Below, piece by piece: positions 25,682 to 34,473 of a stretch of DNA of 44,770 bases. Position numbers and translations under genes: made by a program. Position 1 is the first letter of the stretch; each line of letters opens with the position of its first letter. The notes beneath the pieces are model-generated. The model searched no databases and was not told the origin of the DNA. It was given only the letters and a program-made list of their open reading frames with translations. Origin of the DNA: Lachnospiraceae bacterium (GTDB taxonomy: Bacteria; Bacillota; Clostridia; Lachnospirales; Lachnospiraceae); assembly GCA_022769625.1 (NCBI GenBank), contig JALEJP010000086.1, positions 1 through 44,770 on the forward strand. Direction: 5' to 3'.

Positions 25682-26250
25682 TGATCTATCTGCAGTTGTT
25701 TTTAAGCTTCCTTCAGATCGGAGCATTCAGCTTTGGAGGCGGTTACGCGGCTATGCCGCTGATTCAGGAGCAGGTGGTAGCCATTCATGGATGGCTCACC
25801 GTGCGTGAATTTACCGATCTGGTGACCATATCCCAGATGACACCGGGCCCCATAGCGGTCAATGCGGCAACCTTTGTCGGAATCCGGGTGGCAGGTATGG
25901 GAGGAGCTGCCGCTGCTACGGCAGGATGTATTCTTCCTTCCTGTCTGATCGTATCGGCACTTGCGCGGCTCTATCTGAAATACCGGAAGCTGGCAGCGTT
26001 TCAGGAAATTCTGGGTTCGCTTCGTCCGGCAGTGGTGGCCATGATCGCTTCTGCCGGAATAACAATACTGGCGTCTGCGCTCTGGCAGGAGGCAGCGGTA
26101 AAAACCATAGCAACGCTGAAATTAGATTCGGTCTTTCTCTTTGCGGTGGGTGTTTTTCTTCTGAAGGTAAAAAACAAAAATCCGATTTTTGTCATGCTCC
26201 TGTGCGGTCTGCTGAAAATCGTGTTCTGCAGGCTGACAGGGATGGGATAA
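25681..26250 (+). CDS. Chromate transporter family protein, second half-size subunit
   Basis: A 189-residue partner of the preceding gene, with the same motifs: GAFSFGGGYAAMPLI and TISQMTPGPIAVNAATFVG, then a set of hydrophobic helices ending near FVMLLCGLLKIVF. The start is the ATG at 25681, preceded by GAGGAGGG; the upstream part of the open frame (25426-25680) only overlaps the first subunit gene out of frame. The one-base stop/start overlap shows translational coupling. The pair is a natural two-gene ChrA, not a frameshifted single gene, because each half has its own start and ribosome site. Confidence 0.88.
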   Translation: MIYLQLFLSFLQIGAFSFGGGYAAMPLIQEQVVAIHGWLTVREFTDLVTISQMTPGPIAVNAATFVGIRVAGMGGAAAATAGCILPSCLIVSALARLYLKYRKLAAFQEILGSLRPAVVAMIASAGITILASALWQEAAVKTIATLKLDSVFLFAVGVFLLKVKNKNPIFVMLLCGLLKIVFCRLTGMG

Positions 26251-26368
26251 AAATCCGGCAGTCCAAACTGACCTGATAAAAAATATAAAAATTGTACGTT
26301 TTTAAATAGACAAAACAGGGATATACTGTAACACATCAAATATCTGTATTTTGAAGGAGGAGAAACGT

Positions 26369-26893
26369 ATGGAAAAATGGACTGCAAAAAAACTGGCTGT
26401 TGATGCGCTGGCAATCGCACTGGTCTGTGTTGCCACGATGGTGATTCAGATACCGATTCCGCTGGGGTACATGCACCTTGGCAATTGCTGCATTCTTCTG
26501 GTCAGTGTATATTTCGGAAATGTAACCGGCATGCTGGCAGGCGGGGTTGGTTCCTGTCTTGCAGATCTGCTGAGCGGATATCCCCAGTGGATCCTTCCAA
26601 CCCTGATCATAAAGGGGATCATGGGACTGGCCATCGCAGTGATCGCTTACCGCAAAGAGGAAGAAATTCACATGTTCCGTGTAAGGACGTTTCTTGGCGC
26701 GGCAGCAGGTATTGTTATCATGATCGTAGGTTATACGGCAGCGGGCTGTATCTTATATGGAAGCGTCGCTTCCGGTCTTGCTCAGATTCCAGGACTTACG
26801 ACAGAAGGTATCATCGGTCTGATCCTGTTTTATGTGATCGGATTTGCCTTCGAAAAGGCAAAAGTGCCGCAGCTGATCCGGCGTTTTGCCTGA
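26369..26893 (+). CDS. ECF transporter S component (possibly pyridoxine)
   Basis: A 174-residue membrane protein with five or six hydrophobic helices and the ECF substrate-binding pattern: the N-terminal DALAIALVCVATMVIQIPIP, MHLGNCCILLVSVYFGNVTGMLAGGVGSCLADLLSGYPQ shortened here to its LADLLSGYP core, and ILPTLIIKGIMGL. It would bind a vitamin and use a shared energising module encoded elsewhere. AAGGAGGAG sets the ATG at 26369. The next gene is a pyridoxal kinase-like protein 43 bases on, which points to a vitamin B6 compound (inference); a thiamine precursor is the alternative. A TATACT at 26322-26327 may be its -10 box, without a good -35. Confidence 0.85.
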   Translation: MEKWTAKKLAVDALAIALVCVATMVIQIPIPLGYMHLGNCCILLVSVYFGNVTGMLAGGVGSCLADLLSGYPQWILPTLIIKGIMGLAIAVIAYRKEEEIHMFRVRTFLGAAAGIVIMIVGYTAAGCILYGSVASGLAQIPGLTTEGIIGLILFYVIGFAFEKAKVPQLIRRFA

Positions 26894-26936
26894 AACAGAG
26901 GGGATTTGAACTTTTTATTTTGATATGGAGGAAATG

Positions 26937-27770
26937 ATGTCACACAATAATCAGAAGAAAATTGCAGTGATCAATGATTTCTCAGGATTTGGCAGGTGTT
27001 CCATTGCGGTGGCCCTGCCGATTCTTTCTGTCATGAAGATTCAGTGCTGCCCGCTTCCTACCTCGATCTTTTCCAACCACACGGGATTTCCAAGCTACTT
27101 TTTCGAGGATTATACGGACCGGATGATTCCCTATATGGAAGAATGGAAAAAGCTGGACCTTCGTTTTCAGGGGATTTGTTCCGGATTTCTGGGTTCCAGG
27201 GAACAGATTGAGATTGTGAAACGGTTTTTCAGAGAATTTAAGACGGAGGAAACACAAATCATTGTGGATCCTGTCATGGGGGATTATGGAAAGCCATATC
27301 CCACCTACACGGCGGAAATGTGTGATGAAATGAAAAAACTGGTTGAATTTGCAGATATTCTTACACCGAATCTGACGGAGGCCTGTGTACTGACAGATAC
27401 ACCCTACAAGGAAAAGTGGAAAATCTCGGAAATTCATGAAATGGCTGATAAAATTCACGAAAAAGGGCCGAAAAAAATTGCGATTACCGGTATCATACAA
27501 GGTGATTTCATTGCAAATTTCTGTTATGAGGCCGGAGAAGAACCCAAGATCCTGCGTACACACAAGGTGGGTACCCAGCGTTCCGGAACAGGTGATATTT
27601 TTGCATCCATCATTGCAGCCGATGCAGTCAACGGTGTTCCGTTCCAGAAATCCATCAAAAAAGCATCCAATTTTATCAAAAAATGCATTTTGAGATCCAC
27701 AGAGCTGGAGATTCCGGTGACAGACGGTGTCTGCTTCGAGGAAGTCCTGGGTGAACTGAAAGACAATTAG
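26937..27770 (+). CDS. Pyridoxal/pyridoxamine kinase-like protein (PdxK/PdxY, ribokinase fold)
   Basis: A 277-residue cytosolic kinase expected to phosphorylate the 5'-hydroxyl of pyridoxal or pyridoxine. Visible: AVINDFSGFGRCSIAVALPIL at the start (substrate pocket), PTSIFSNHTGF, IIVDPVMGDYGKPY, LTPNLTEACVL, and the anion-hole motif with catalytic Asp in QRSGTGDIFAS. The start is probably the ATG at 26937, 5 bases after GGAGG; ATG 26934 is too close and 26925 overlaps the ribosome site. Together with the ECF S component it makes a vitamin B6 uptake-and-trap pair. Confidence 0.88.
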   Translation: MSHNNQKKIAVINDFSGFGRCSIAVALPILSVMKIQCCPLPTSIFSNHTGFPSYFFEDYTDRMIPYMEEWKKLDLRFQGICSGFLGSREQIEIVKRFFREFKTEETQIIVDPVMGDYGKPYPTYTAEMCDEMKKLVEFADILTPNLTEACVLTDTPYKEKWKISEIHEMADKIHEKGPKKIAITGIIQGDFIANFCYEAGEEPKILRTHKVGTQRSGTGDIFASIIAADAVNGVPFQKSIKKASNFIKKCILRSTELEIPVTDGVCFEEVLGELKDN

Positions 27771-27781
27771 GAGGAAGCATT

Positions 27782-28396
27782 ATGCAGAAAGAGATGACGA
27801 TATTTTACCGGGTACATGACAACCTGTATGTAAACTTGACAAATAAATGTCCATGTTCCTGTACCTTCTGTTTAAGACAGACCAGAGATCACATGGAAAA
27901 TTCCAACGTACTTTGGCTTGACCATACCCCTTCCCTTGCAGAAGTTATGGATGCCATGGAACAGGTGGACTTCTCACAGTACCGGGAAGTGGTGTTCTGC
28001 GGCTTTGGAGAGCCGACAGAGGCGTTTGAAGTGCTCAGAGAAACGGCGCGCTGCATAAAAGAACGCTATCAGAAACCCATTCGCATCAATACGAACGGCC
28101 TGGGCAATCTGGTAAACGGCAGAGATATCCTTCCGGAGCTTTCCGGACTGGTGGACACGGTCTCCATCAGCCTGAATACACCGGACAGGGAGGAGTATCA
28201 CAGACTGGTACGCAGCCGCTTCGGAGAAAAATCCTTCGATGCCATGCTGGATTTTGCAAAAGAGAGTACAAAATATATCCCCCGTGTGGTGATGACCACG
28301 GTGGACACTACGATTTCCCATGAAGAGGAAGAAACCTGCAGAAAGATCTGCGAGCAGATCGGGGCAGAGTACCGGATTCGGGCGTGGGAGGACTAA
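27782..28396 (+). CDS. Small radical SAM protein (TatD-associated type)
   Basis: A 204-residue radical S-adenosylmethionine protein. The iron-sulfur motif CxxxCxxC is clear in NKCPCSCTFCLRQ near residue 24, followed by VVFCGFGEPTEAFE (the GGE-like SAM motif) and IRINTNGLGNL. The length and motif style match the TatD-family-nuclease-associated radical SAM proteins of Firmicutes, whose reaction is not known. No tatD gene is in this window. It follows the kinase gene by 11 bases with its own GGAGGAAG ribosome site, and a terminator follows its stop. Confidence 0.85.
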   Translation: MQKEMTIFYRVHDNLYVNLTNKCPCSCTFCLRQTRDHMENSNVLWLDHTPSLAEVMDAMEQVDFSQYREVVFCGFGEPTEAFEVLRETARCIKERYQKPIRINTNGLGNLVNGRDILPELSGLVDTVSISLNTPDREEYHRLVRSRFGEKSFDAMLDFAKESTKYIPRVVMTTVDTTISHEEEETCRKICEQIGAEYRIRAWED

Positions 28397-28399
28397 AAT

Positions 28400-28456
28400 A
28401 AGAGGACGGGAAACCTGCGGCAAGCCTGCAGATTTTCCCATCCTCTTTCTTTTTCT
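28400..28456 (+). terminator. Terminator of the ECF/pdxK/radical SAM group
   Basis: AAGAGGA-C-GGGAAA (from 28400) pairs with TTTCCC-A-TCCTCTT (about 28435-28447) around a GC-rich inner loop, followed by TCTTTTTCT. Confidence 0.75.
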
Positions 28457-28487
28457 GCATTTTTTCGCATTGCTCTGATAAAACCCT

Positions 28488-28515
28488 TTTACAAATCTGC
28501 AATTATGGGTATAAT
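28488..28515 (+). promoter_or_regulatory. Sigma-A promoter of the sensor operon
   Basis: TTTACA (28488-28493), a 16-base spacer and a perfect TATAAT (28510-28515), about 60 bases before the response regulator start. Confidence 0.75.
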
Positions 28516-28580
28516 GGAATTTAATTGCTGCGCTGCCCTGCAGCATGGTAAACCAAGGATGCCGGAAAAGGAGGAAAACC

Positions 28581-30179
28581 ATGTATACAGTGATTGTTGC
28601 GGATGACGAACAGGAGATTCGCCGTTCTCTGATCAGGAAGGTAAACTGGGGTGAAGTGGGATTTCAGGTCATTGGGGAGGCGGAAAATGGTGCGGAAGCA
28701 CTGGAACTGGTGGAAAAACTGGAGCCGGATTTACTTCTGACGGATATCAGGATGCCGTTTATCAGCGGGATCGAGCTGGCAAGACAGGTGCGTGAGATTC
28801 GTCCTGCCACGCAGATTGCATTTTTGAGCGGTTATGATGATTTTTCCTATGCCCAGCAGGCGATCCAATATAATATTATCAGCTATCTTTTAAAACCGAT
28901 CTCTGCGGCAGAGCTGGAGTGCGAACTCCTTAAGATGAAAGAAAAAATCGATCAGAAATTTCGTGCATTTTCATCGTCCAGCATGCGTCAGGAGCATGTG
29001 GAAAAAACAGAGTTTTTGATGCCGCTTCTCCTGGATGGATTTGGCAATGAGGTTTCCGGAGAAGACTATGCAGAATTGATGCAGAATGCAGTATCCTGTG
29101 GCCTGATCGACGGAGAGGAGCCGGAGGCACTCAATTATGCCGTGATGGTTACCCGGATTTTTAATAAAGAAGGGAAAAACTGTACCAGTCGGGCCAGTGT
29201 GAATGCGATCGATTCGATTTTGCGGAAATATGTGAAATACAGCAGTATTTATCTGAAAGGAAGAGTGGTATCGCTGCTTCTGGCAACTCCCCGGGGGTTT
29301 GACAAATATCTGCATATTCTGGTGGATGATATCTGCCAGAGCGTGGAGCGCATCATGGATATGAACAGTGTGATTGGCGTCAGCAGGATCGTGGAGAGCC
29401 TGACCGGGTGCCATGAGTGTTACCTGGAGGCGATGAGTGCAGCCGGAGATTTTAACCGGATGGAGGATAACGTTCATTTTATTTCCGATGATGAACGGCA
29501 GGAGAATTTTGGAAAGGAATCGGTACAGCAAATTGTGGATGATATGGAAAATCTGCTCCGGAAAGGAACCGAGGAGGAGATTACCGCCTATCTGATGGAC
29601 TTTTTTGACAAGGTGGTTCAGCATAAGATTTCTCAGCTTGAGGCAGAGTTTATCCTGATGCTGATCGTGTCCACGGTCTATCAGGTGCTGTATTCTGTGA
29701 CAGGTGAAGAGGCGGTCCAGAAAATGCGGCAAAGGTTTCCCATGTACAGCACCAAACTGTTTGGAAATATCGGAGATTCCAAACAATTTTACGTTGACAT
29801 CTGTATCACAGCCCGGGAAATGATCGCAGAACAGAGAAAAAAGAGCAGCGTCATGCTGTGCAGCCGTGCGATCCGTATCATCAATGAAAAATATATGGAT
29901 CCGGATCTGTCCCTTGTCTCGGTGAGCACGGAGATTTCAGTCAGTCCCAATTATCTCAGCGCACTTCTGAAAAAGGACACAGGAGAAACCTTTAAGGAAC
30001 TGCTCACCAAAAAAAGGATTGAAACGGCAAAGGAGCTTTTAATGGATACTTCCCTGAAGGTCAGGGAGATTGCGGCAAAATGCGGCTACAATGACCAGCA
30101 TTATTTCAGCTACTGTTTTAAAAAGTATACCGGGATTTCACCCAACAGCTGCAGGAGAAATTATGAAGATAACAGATAA
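28581..30179 (+). CDS. Response regulator, YesN type (REC plus AraC-like DNA-binding domain)
   Basis: A 532-residue transcription factor. The receiver domain (1-120) has the acidic pocket D8-D9-E10, the phospho-acceptor D55 in LLTDIRMP, and K105 in YLLKPIS. A long middle region (about 125-420) has no clear motif. The C-terminal AraC-type double helix-turn-helix (about 430-530) reads SVSTEISVSPNYLSALLKKD and IAAKCGYNDQHYFSYCFKKY. The ATG at 28581 follows AAAGGAGGA; an ATG 36 bases upstream in frame has no ribosome site. It overlaps the kinase gene by 17 bases. It likely controls mglBAC, and possibly the galactosidase gene, after phosphorylation by the neighbouring kinase (inference from position). 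Confidence 0.93.
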   Translation: MYTVIVADDEQEIRRSLIRKVNWGEVGFQVIGEAENGAEALELVEKLEPDLLLTDIRMPFISGIELARQVREIRPATQIAFLSGYDDFSYAQQAIQYNIISYLLKPISAAELECELLKMKEKIDQKFRAFSSSSMRQEHVEKTEFLMPLLLDGFGNEVSGEDYAELMQNAVSCGLIDGEEPEALNYAVMVTRIFNKEGKNCTSRASVNAIDSILRKYVKYSSIYLKGRVVSLLLATPRGFDKYLHILVDDICQSVERIMDMNSVIGVSRIVESLTGCHECYLEAMSAAGDFNRMEDNVHFISDDERQENFGKESVQQIVDDMENLLRKGTEEEITAYLMDFFDKVVQHKISQLEAEFILMLIVSTVYQVLYSVTGEEAVQKMRQRFPMYSTKLFGNIGDSKQFYVDICITAREMIAEQRKKSSVMLCSRAIRIINEKYMDPDLSLVSVSTEISVSPNYLSALLKKDTGETFKELLTKKRIETAKELLMDTSLKVREIAAKCGYNDQHYFSYCFKKYTGISPNSCRRNYEDNR

Positions 30180-31902
30180 ATTGAAAAACCGGATGGGTAT
30201 CATGCAGAGAATCTCTCTGTCCGGTCTCTTTACGGTACTTGTCATTGCCGTTGTTCTGGTCACTTCGGTAGTTTCGCTGCTGACTTTTGTGAAGCTATAC
30301 CGGAAGGATATGGAGGAAAATGCCATCACAAGCAGTGAGCAGGCAGTCGTTCAGGTAAAAAATACGGTGGCAAATTACACAGAGGATATGAGTGATATTA
30401 TGCAGATGATCTGCGAGAATATCCAGAAGGATGAGGAGGAGGCCAACGAGTTTTTTGGTAATCTTCTGAAGATACGGCCGGATGTTGTGGCGGTTACCTC
30501 CTATGATCTCAACGGAAAACTGCAGCGCTGCTGGTCCGGCGGGCAGAAGCTGAAGGAAAAGTATCTGAAAAATCTTTCCTATGTAAAGGATCTTACGGAT
30601 GAGAGTGATGGAATGCTGAATATTACGAAGCCCCATGTGGAATCTCTCTTTGTGGATTATTATCCCTGGGTAGTTACCATTTCCAGAAAAATGAAAGATG
30701 CATCGGGTAACGAGATTCAGGTGGCGGTGGATATCAGTTTTTACAACATTGCCAGCTATGTGGATGAAGTGGGAATCGGTCAGCATGGATACTGCTACAT
30801 TGCGGATGACAATGGAAGCATTGTCTATCATCCCCAGCAGCAGCTGATTTATGCGGAACTGAAGGAAGAAAAGCACGATGTTATGGAAGATGGATCTTAC
30901 ATAAAATCAAATGTCATCTATACGGTAAAATCTCTGGAGAACTGTGACTGGCATATTGTGGGTGTCTGTTATGTGGATGAGATGATCACCAGCAAGGTGG
31001 AGCGAGTGGTGAGCAGCCTTGTGGTCATCCTGGTTATTGTACTGTTCGGGACCTGCTTTATGGGCAGCGTGTTTTCCAGATGGTTCTCCAAACCGATCAC
31101 ACAGCTTGTCACAGCCATGAGCGAATTTGAAGGGGACAATGGTGAATTTGTCTACCAGCCGGTCCATGGCACACAGGAGATCGACGCACTTTCCGATTCC
31201 TTTGAACATATGGTGATCCGCAACCAGAAACTGATGGAAAAAGTCCGGCAGGAGGAGATCAGCCTGCGAAAAACAGAATTAAAAGCACTTCAGGCACAGA
31301 TCAATCCTCATTTCCTGTACAATACACTGGATGCCATTGCCTGGCTCTGCGAGGAAGAACGCAACGAGGATGCCGTGAAGATGGTGAATGCTCTGGCCAG
31401 GCTGTTCCGCATCAGTATCAGCAGAGGCCATGAGCTGATTCCCATTGAAAAGGAGCTGCAGCATGCACAGAGCTATCTGCAGATTCAGAATTTCCGTTAT
31501 AAAAATCAGTTTATGTATTCCTTTGATGTGGATGAAACGTGTCTTTCTTATCTCTGCAACAAGATTACGCTCCAGCCGATTATTGAAAATGCCATTTATC
31601 ACGGTATGGATCGCATGGTGGACGAGGGTATGATTAAAATCGGTATTCATCAGGATCCGAACCGGATTATATTTACAGTGGAGGATAACGGAGTGGGCAT
31701 GACAGAGGAACAGTGCCGCGAAGTATTGAAAAAGGAACCGGGAGACCGTGCCGGTATCGGTATTAAAAACGTCAATGACCGCATCAAGATCTATTTTGGC
31801 GATGAATACGGCCTGACGATCCAGAGTGAACTGGATGTGGGAACCTGTGTAACCATTACCATGCCGAAAGTGACGGAGAGAAGCTATGAAGAAAAACAAT
31901 AA
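30163..31902 (+). CDS. Sensor histidine kinase, YesM type
   Basis: A 579-residue membrane kinase. A first helix (about 22-44) and a second (about 285-306) flank an extracellular Cache-like sensor domain. HAMP follows, then the His_kinase domain with the phospho-acceptor H383 in QINPHFLYNTLDA, and the ATPase domain with the N box IIENAIYHGM (Asn about 476), VEDNGVGM and GIGIKNVNDRI. The start is the ATG at 30163 behind CAGGAGA; the longer frame to 30070 lies inside the regulator gene. It overlaps the regulator and the binding-protein genes by 17 bases each. Its partner ligand sensor is probably the tethered sugar-binding protein encoded next. Confidence 0.93.
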   Translation: MKITDKLKNRMGIMQRISLSGLFTVLVIAVVLVTSVVSLLTFVKLYRKDMEENAITSSEQAVVQVKNTVANYTEDMSDIMQMICENIQKDEEEANEFFGNLLKIRPDVVAVTSYDLNGKLQRCWSGGQKLKEKYLKNLSYVKDLTDESDGMLNITKPHVESLFVDYYPWVVTISRKMKDASGNEIQVAVDISFYNIASYVDEVGIGQHGYCYIADDNGSIVYHPQQQLIYAELKEEKHDVMEDGSYIKSNVIYTVKSLENCDWHIVGVCYVDEMITSKVERVVSSLVVILVIVLFGTCFMGSVFSRWFSKPITQLVTAMSEFEGDNGEFVYQPVHGTQEIDALSDSFEHMVIRNQKLMEKVRQEEISLRKTELKALQAQINPHFLYNTLDAIAWLCEEERNEDAVKMVNALARLFRISISRGHELIPIEKELQHAQSYLQIQNFRYKNQFMYSFDVDETCLSYLCNKITLQPIIENAIYHGMDRMVDEGMIKIGIHQDPNRIIFTVEDNGVGMTEEQCREVLKKEPGDRAGIGIKNVNDRIKIYFGDEYGLTIQSELDVGTCVTITMPKVTERSYEEKQ

Positions 31903-32911
31903 GCAGCAAAATATCATTCTGTGGATCGTGCTTGCAGTCTGTATCGTCATACTGTCGGCTTCCAGTGTGCTGTGGAATCCCTCCGCCGGTGAGAAGGAGA
32001 GCGAAAACAGCGCGGATCAGAAGCATAAGGTTGCGCTGATCACAAAGTCAACGGTTTCCGCATTCTGGAAGACTGTCTATTCCGGGGCATCCAATGCCAG
32101 TACCGCCTATAATATGGAACTGATTTTTGAAGGACCGGATAACGAGGAGGATTATCAGGCGCAGAACGATATGATCCGGAAAGTGGTGGAGGAAGGCGTG
32201 GATGTGATCATTTTCTCGGCAGTGGATTACCGCGCCAACGCAGAGGCCATCAATCAGGCTGCCGGACAGGGCGTTAAGATCATCATCATTGACAGTGACG
32301 TAAACAGTGATCAGGTGAGCTGCCGCATCGGAACGGACAATTACGAAGCAGGCTGTATGGCAGGGGAAGCAGCACTGGAGGACGAACGGGAGACGATCCG
32401 TGTGGGCATTGTAAATTTTGACAAAAATTCTGACAATGGACAGAAGAGGGAAGAAGGATTCCGGGATACGGTTCTTGTGGATGACAGAGTGAGCATTGTT
32501 GACACCATCAATGTCATTTCCACCACGGAAGATGCACAGGCGGGAACAGAAGAAATGTTAAAGAAACACCCGGAAATCAATGTGATTGTCACCTTTAATG
32601 AGTGGACCAGCCTTGGAGTGGGCAATGCGGTGCAGAAGCTTGGTCTTGCAGACGAGACAAGAGTGATTGCCTTCGACAGCAATGTCCGGTCGGTGGGCAT
32701 GCTGGAAACGGGGGAAGTGGATACACTGATCGTGCAGAATCCTTATGCCATGGGTTACCTTGGAGTTGAGACGGCTTATAAGCTGCTGAACGGATACACG
32801 CTGGCCAATGACACGATCTTCACGGACACCATGGCGGTTGACCGGAATAACATGTATGACGAAGAATGTCAGAGGCGACTTTTTGCTTTTGAAAAAAGTA
32901 ACAAAAACTGA
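31886..32911 (+). CDS. Membrane-tethered periplasmic-type sugar-binding protein (sensor component)
   Basis: A 341-residue Peripla_BP_4/LacI-like sugar-binding protein. Residues about 10-30 form one hydrophobic helix without a lipobox Cys, so the protein stays anchored rather than lipidated. The binding fold starts KVALITKSTVSAFWKTV and shows VVEEGVDVIIFSAVD, IGTDNYEAGCMAGEAAL and ETGEVDTLIVQNPYAMGYLG. It overlaps the kinase gene by 17 bases and lacks its own transporter genes in the overlap group, so it is better read as a ligand sensor for the kinase, as in the AraPST three-component system of Geobacillus, than as a transport protein. The likely ligand is galactose or a related sugar, given mglBAC next to it. 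Confidence 0.85.
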   Translation: MKKNNKQQNIILWIVLAVCIVILSASSVLWNPSAGEKESENSADQKHKVALITKSTVSAFWKTVYSGASNASTAYNMELIFEGPDNEEDYQAQNDMIRKVVEEGVDVIIFSAVDYRANAEAINQAAGQGVKIIIIDSDVNSDQVSCRIGTDNYEAGCMAGEAALEDERETIRVGIVNFDKNSDNGQKREEGFRDTVLVDDRVSIVDTINVISTTEDAQAGTEEMLKKHPEINVIVTFNEWTSLGVGNAVQKLGLADETRVIAFDSNVRSVGMLETGEVDTLIVQNPYAMGYLGVETAYKLLNGYTLANDTIFTDTMAVDRNNMYDEECQRRLFAFEKSNKN

Positions 32912-32997
32912 CAGGAGTTTTCGTGCTAAATTATTAAAAGGATGCCCTCGGAAAATAAAAAAAATAGAAAATTATATCAAAATCGTAAATTATCATA

Positions 32998-33026
32998 TTG
33001 GAAAATGATTAAATTTGTGCTATATT
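32998..33026 (+). promoter_or_regulatory. Extended -10 promoter of mglBAC
   Basis: TTGGAA (32998-33003), a 17-base spacer and TGCTATATT (-10 at 33021-33026). The leader is about 40 bases. The A+T-rich sequence upstream (32950-32997) is where an AraC-type regulator could bind. Confidence 0.75.
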
Positions 33027-33072
33027 ATTAACGTAGTACACAATAAATCATTTTTTTGGGAGGAAAGTAACT

Positions 33073-34299
33073 ATGAAGAAAAAAGTATTAGCTGGATTAC
33101 TTGGAACAGTAATGGTAGCATCCCTGCTCGCAGGTTGCGGCGGCGGAGCAAAAGAAACTGAGGCTCCTGCAACCGATGCAGCAACCGAAGCAGCAGCAGA
33201 CACAGAGGCAGCAGATACAGAAGCTGCAGCAGACACAGAAGCAGAGTCAGTAGCAGACGCTGTAGACGCAGCAGATGTTGACCTGTCAAGCGCAGATGTA
33301 GCAGTATTCTACTATACATACGGTGATACCTACATCGCTTCCGTACGTACCGCACTGGATGCACAGCTGGATGAGCTGGGTGTTAAATACCAGGACTACG
33401 ATGCTAACAACAACCAGACAACACAGAACGAGCAGATCGATACAGCACTTCAGACAGGTGCTAACGTTCTGATCGTAAACATCGTAACATCAGGTTCTGT
33501 TGACGCTTCTACTCAGATCGTTGAAAAAGCAAAAGCAGCAGACGTTCCGGTTATCTTCTTCAACCGTGCAGTTGAGGGTGACGAGGACGAAGGTACTGTA
33601 CTTGGCAGCTATGAGAAATGTGCATTCGTTGGTACAGACGCTCCGGAAGCTGGACATATGCAGGGTCAGATGATCGGCGAGTACCTGGTTGAGAACTATG
33701 ATGCAGTAGACCTGAACGGCGACGGCAAGATCTCCTACGCTATGTTCATGGGTCAGCTGGGTAACGTAGAAGCTATCTACCGTACACAGTATGGTGTTGA
33801 AGACGCTAACGCGGTTCTGGAAGCAGCTGGCAAACCGGCTCTGGAGTACTTCGATTCCGCTAACTCTGATTGCTACCAGGTTGACCAGGATGGTAACTGG
33901 AGCGCAACAGCAGCTAACAACTACATGACAACCAACCTGACACAGTACAACGAAGAGAACGGCAACATGATCGAGCTCGTTATCTGCAACAACGATGGTA
34001 TGGCTGAGGGCGCTATCTCTGCTCTGAACGACAAAGGTTATAACCTGGGCGATGGCAACTGCGTAACAATCCCTGTATTCGGTGTTGATGCTACAGACGC
34101 TGCTAAACAGCTGATCGCTGATGGCAAGATGACTGGTACAATCAAACAGGATGCTGAAGGTATGGCAGCTTGTATCGCAGACCTGACAGTTAACGCTGGT
34201 TCAGGCCAGGATGTAATGGCTAACACAGATTCTTACAACATCTCTGAGAATGTAAGCAACAAGATTTATATCCCGTATGCTACTTACACAGGAGAATGA
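33073..34299 (+). CDS. mglB: Galactose/glucose-binding lipoprotein MglB
   Basis: A 408-residue sugar-binding lipoprotein of the Mgl ABC importer. The signal ends SLLAGC (Cys 22); an Ala/Thr/Glu/Asp-rich tether runs to about residue 70. The binding fold has VAVFYYTYGDTYIASVRTAL, DVPVIFFNRAV, FVGTDAPEAGHMQGQMIGEYL, an EF-hand-like calcium loop DLNGDGKIS as in MglB, ICNNDGMAEGAISAL, and FGVDATDAAKQLI. AGGAGGAAA sets the ATG. Codons are strongly biased (GCT, GTT, AAC, GAC), unlike most neighbours, a sign of high expression. A hairpin pair follows its stop and may keep the binding protein in excess over the transporter. Confidence 0.95.
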   Translation: MKKKVLAGLLGTVMVASLLAGCGGGAKETEAPATDAATEAAADTEAADTEAAADTEAESVADAVDAADVDLSSADVAVFYYTYGDTYIASVRTALDAQLDELGVKYQDYDANNNQTTQNEQIDTALQTGANVLIVNIVTSGSVDASTQIVEKAKAADVPVIFFNRAVEGDEDEGTVLGSYEKCAFVGTDAPEAGHMQGQMIGEYLVENYDAVDLNGDGKISYAMFMGQLGNVEAIYRTQYGVEDANAVLEAAGKPALEYFDSANSDCYQVDQDGNWSATAANNYMTTNLTQYNEENGNMIELVICNNDGMAEGAISALNDKGYNLGDGNCVTIPVFGVDATDAAKQLIADGKMTGTIKQDAEGMAACIADLTVNAGSGQDVMANTDSYNISENVSNKIYIPYATYTGE

Positions 34300-34323
34300 T
34301 TTATCCCGTGATGAACGGTAACT

Positions 34324-34385
34324 GCGGATAGGGATCCGCAAAGCAGTGTATACAAAGAAACGGCCGCCGCTGGTTGGCGGCCGTT
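34324..34385 (+). terminator. Two hairpins after mglB, likely partial terminator or mRNA stabiliser
   Basis: GCGGAT-AGGG-ATCCGC (34324-34339), with an outer ACTGC/GCAGT, is followed by AACGGCCGCC (34359-34368)/GGCGGCCGTT (34376-34385). No long T run follows. Such intercistronic hairpins commonly give more binding protein than ATPase and permease. Confidence 0.65.
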
Positions 34386-34473
34386 CCTTAAGTATAAAAG
34401 TTGTAACAGTTCAGACAGGCTTGCATACTTAATGCGCCAGACGGGCTGTTGCTAAAAGACAGGAGGTCAGGAT

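Noticed and set aside
25100-26250. Chromate transporter split by a frameshift
   Set aside because: The second half has its own ATG and GAGGAGGG ribosome site with a one-base overlap, which is the normal two-gene form.
26281-26368. Riboswitch in front of the ECF S component
   Set aside because: The leader is short and A+T-rich, with none of the conserved boxes of thiamine, cobalamin or other vitamin riboswitches that I could recognise.
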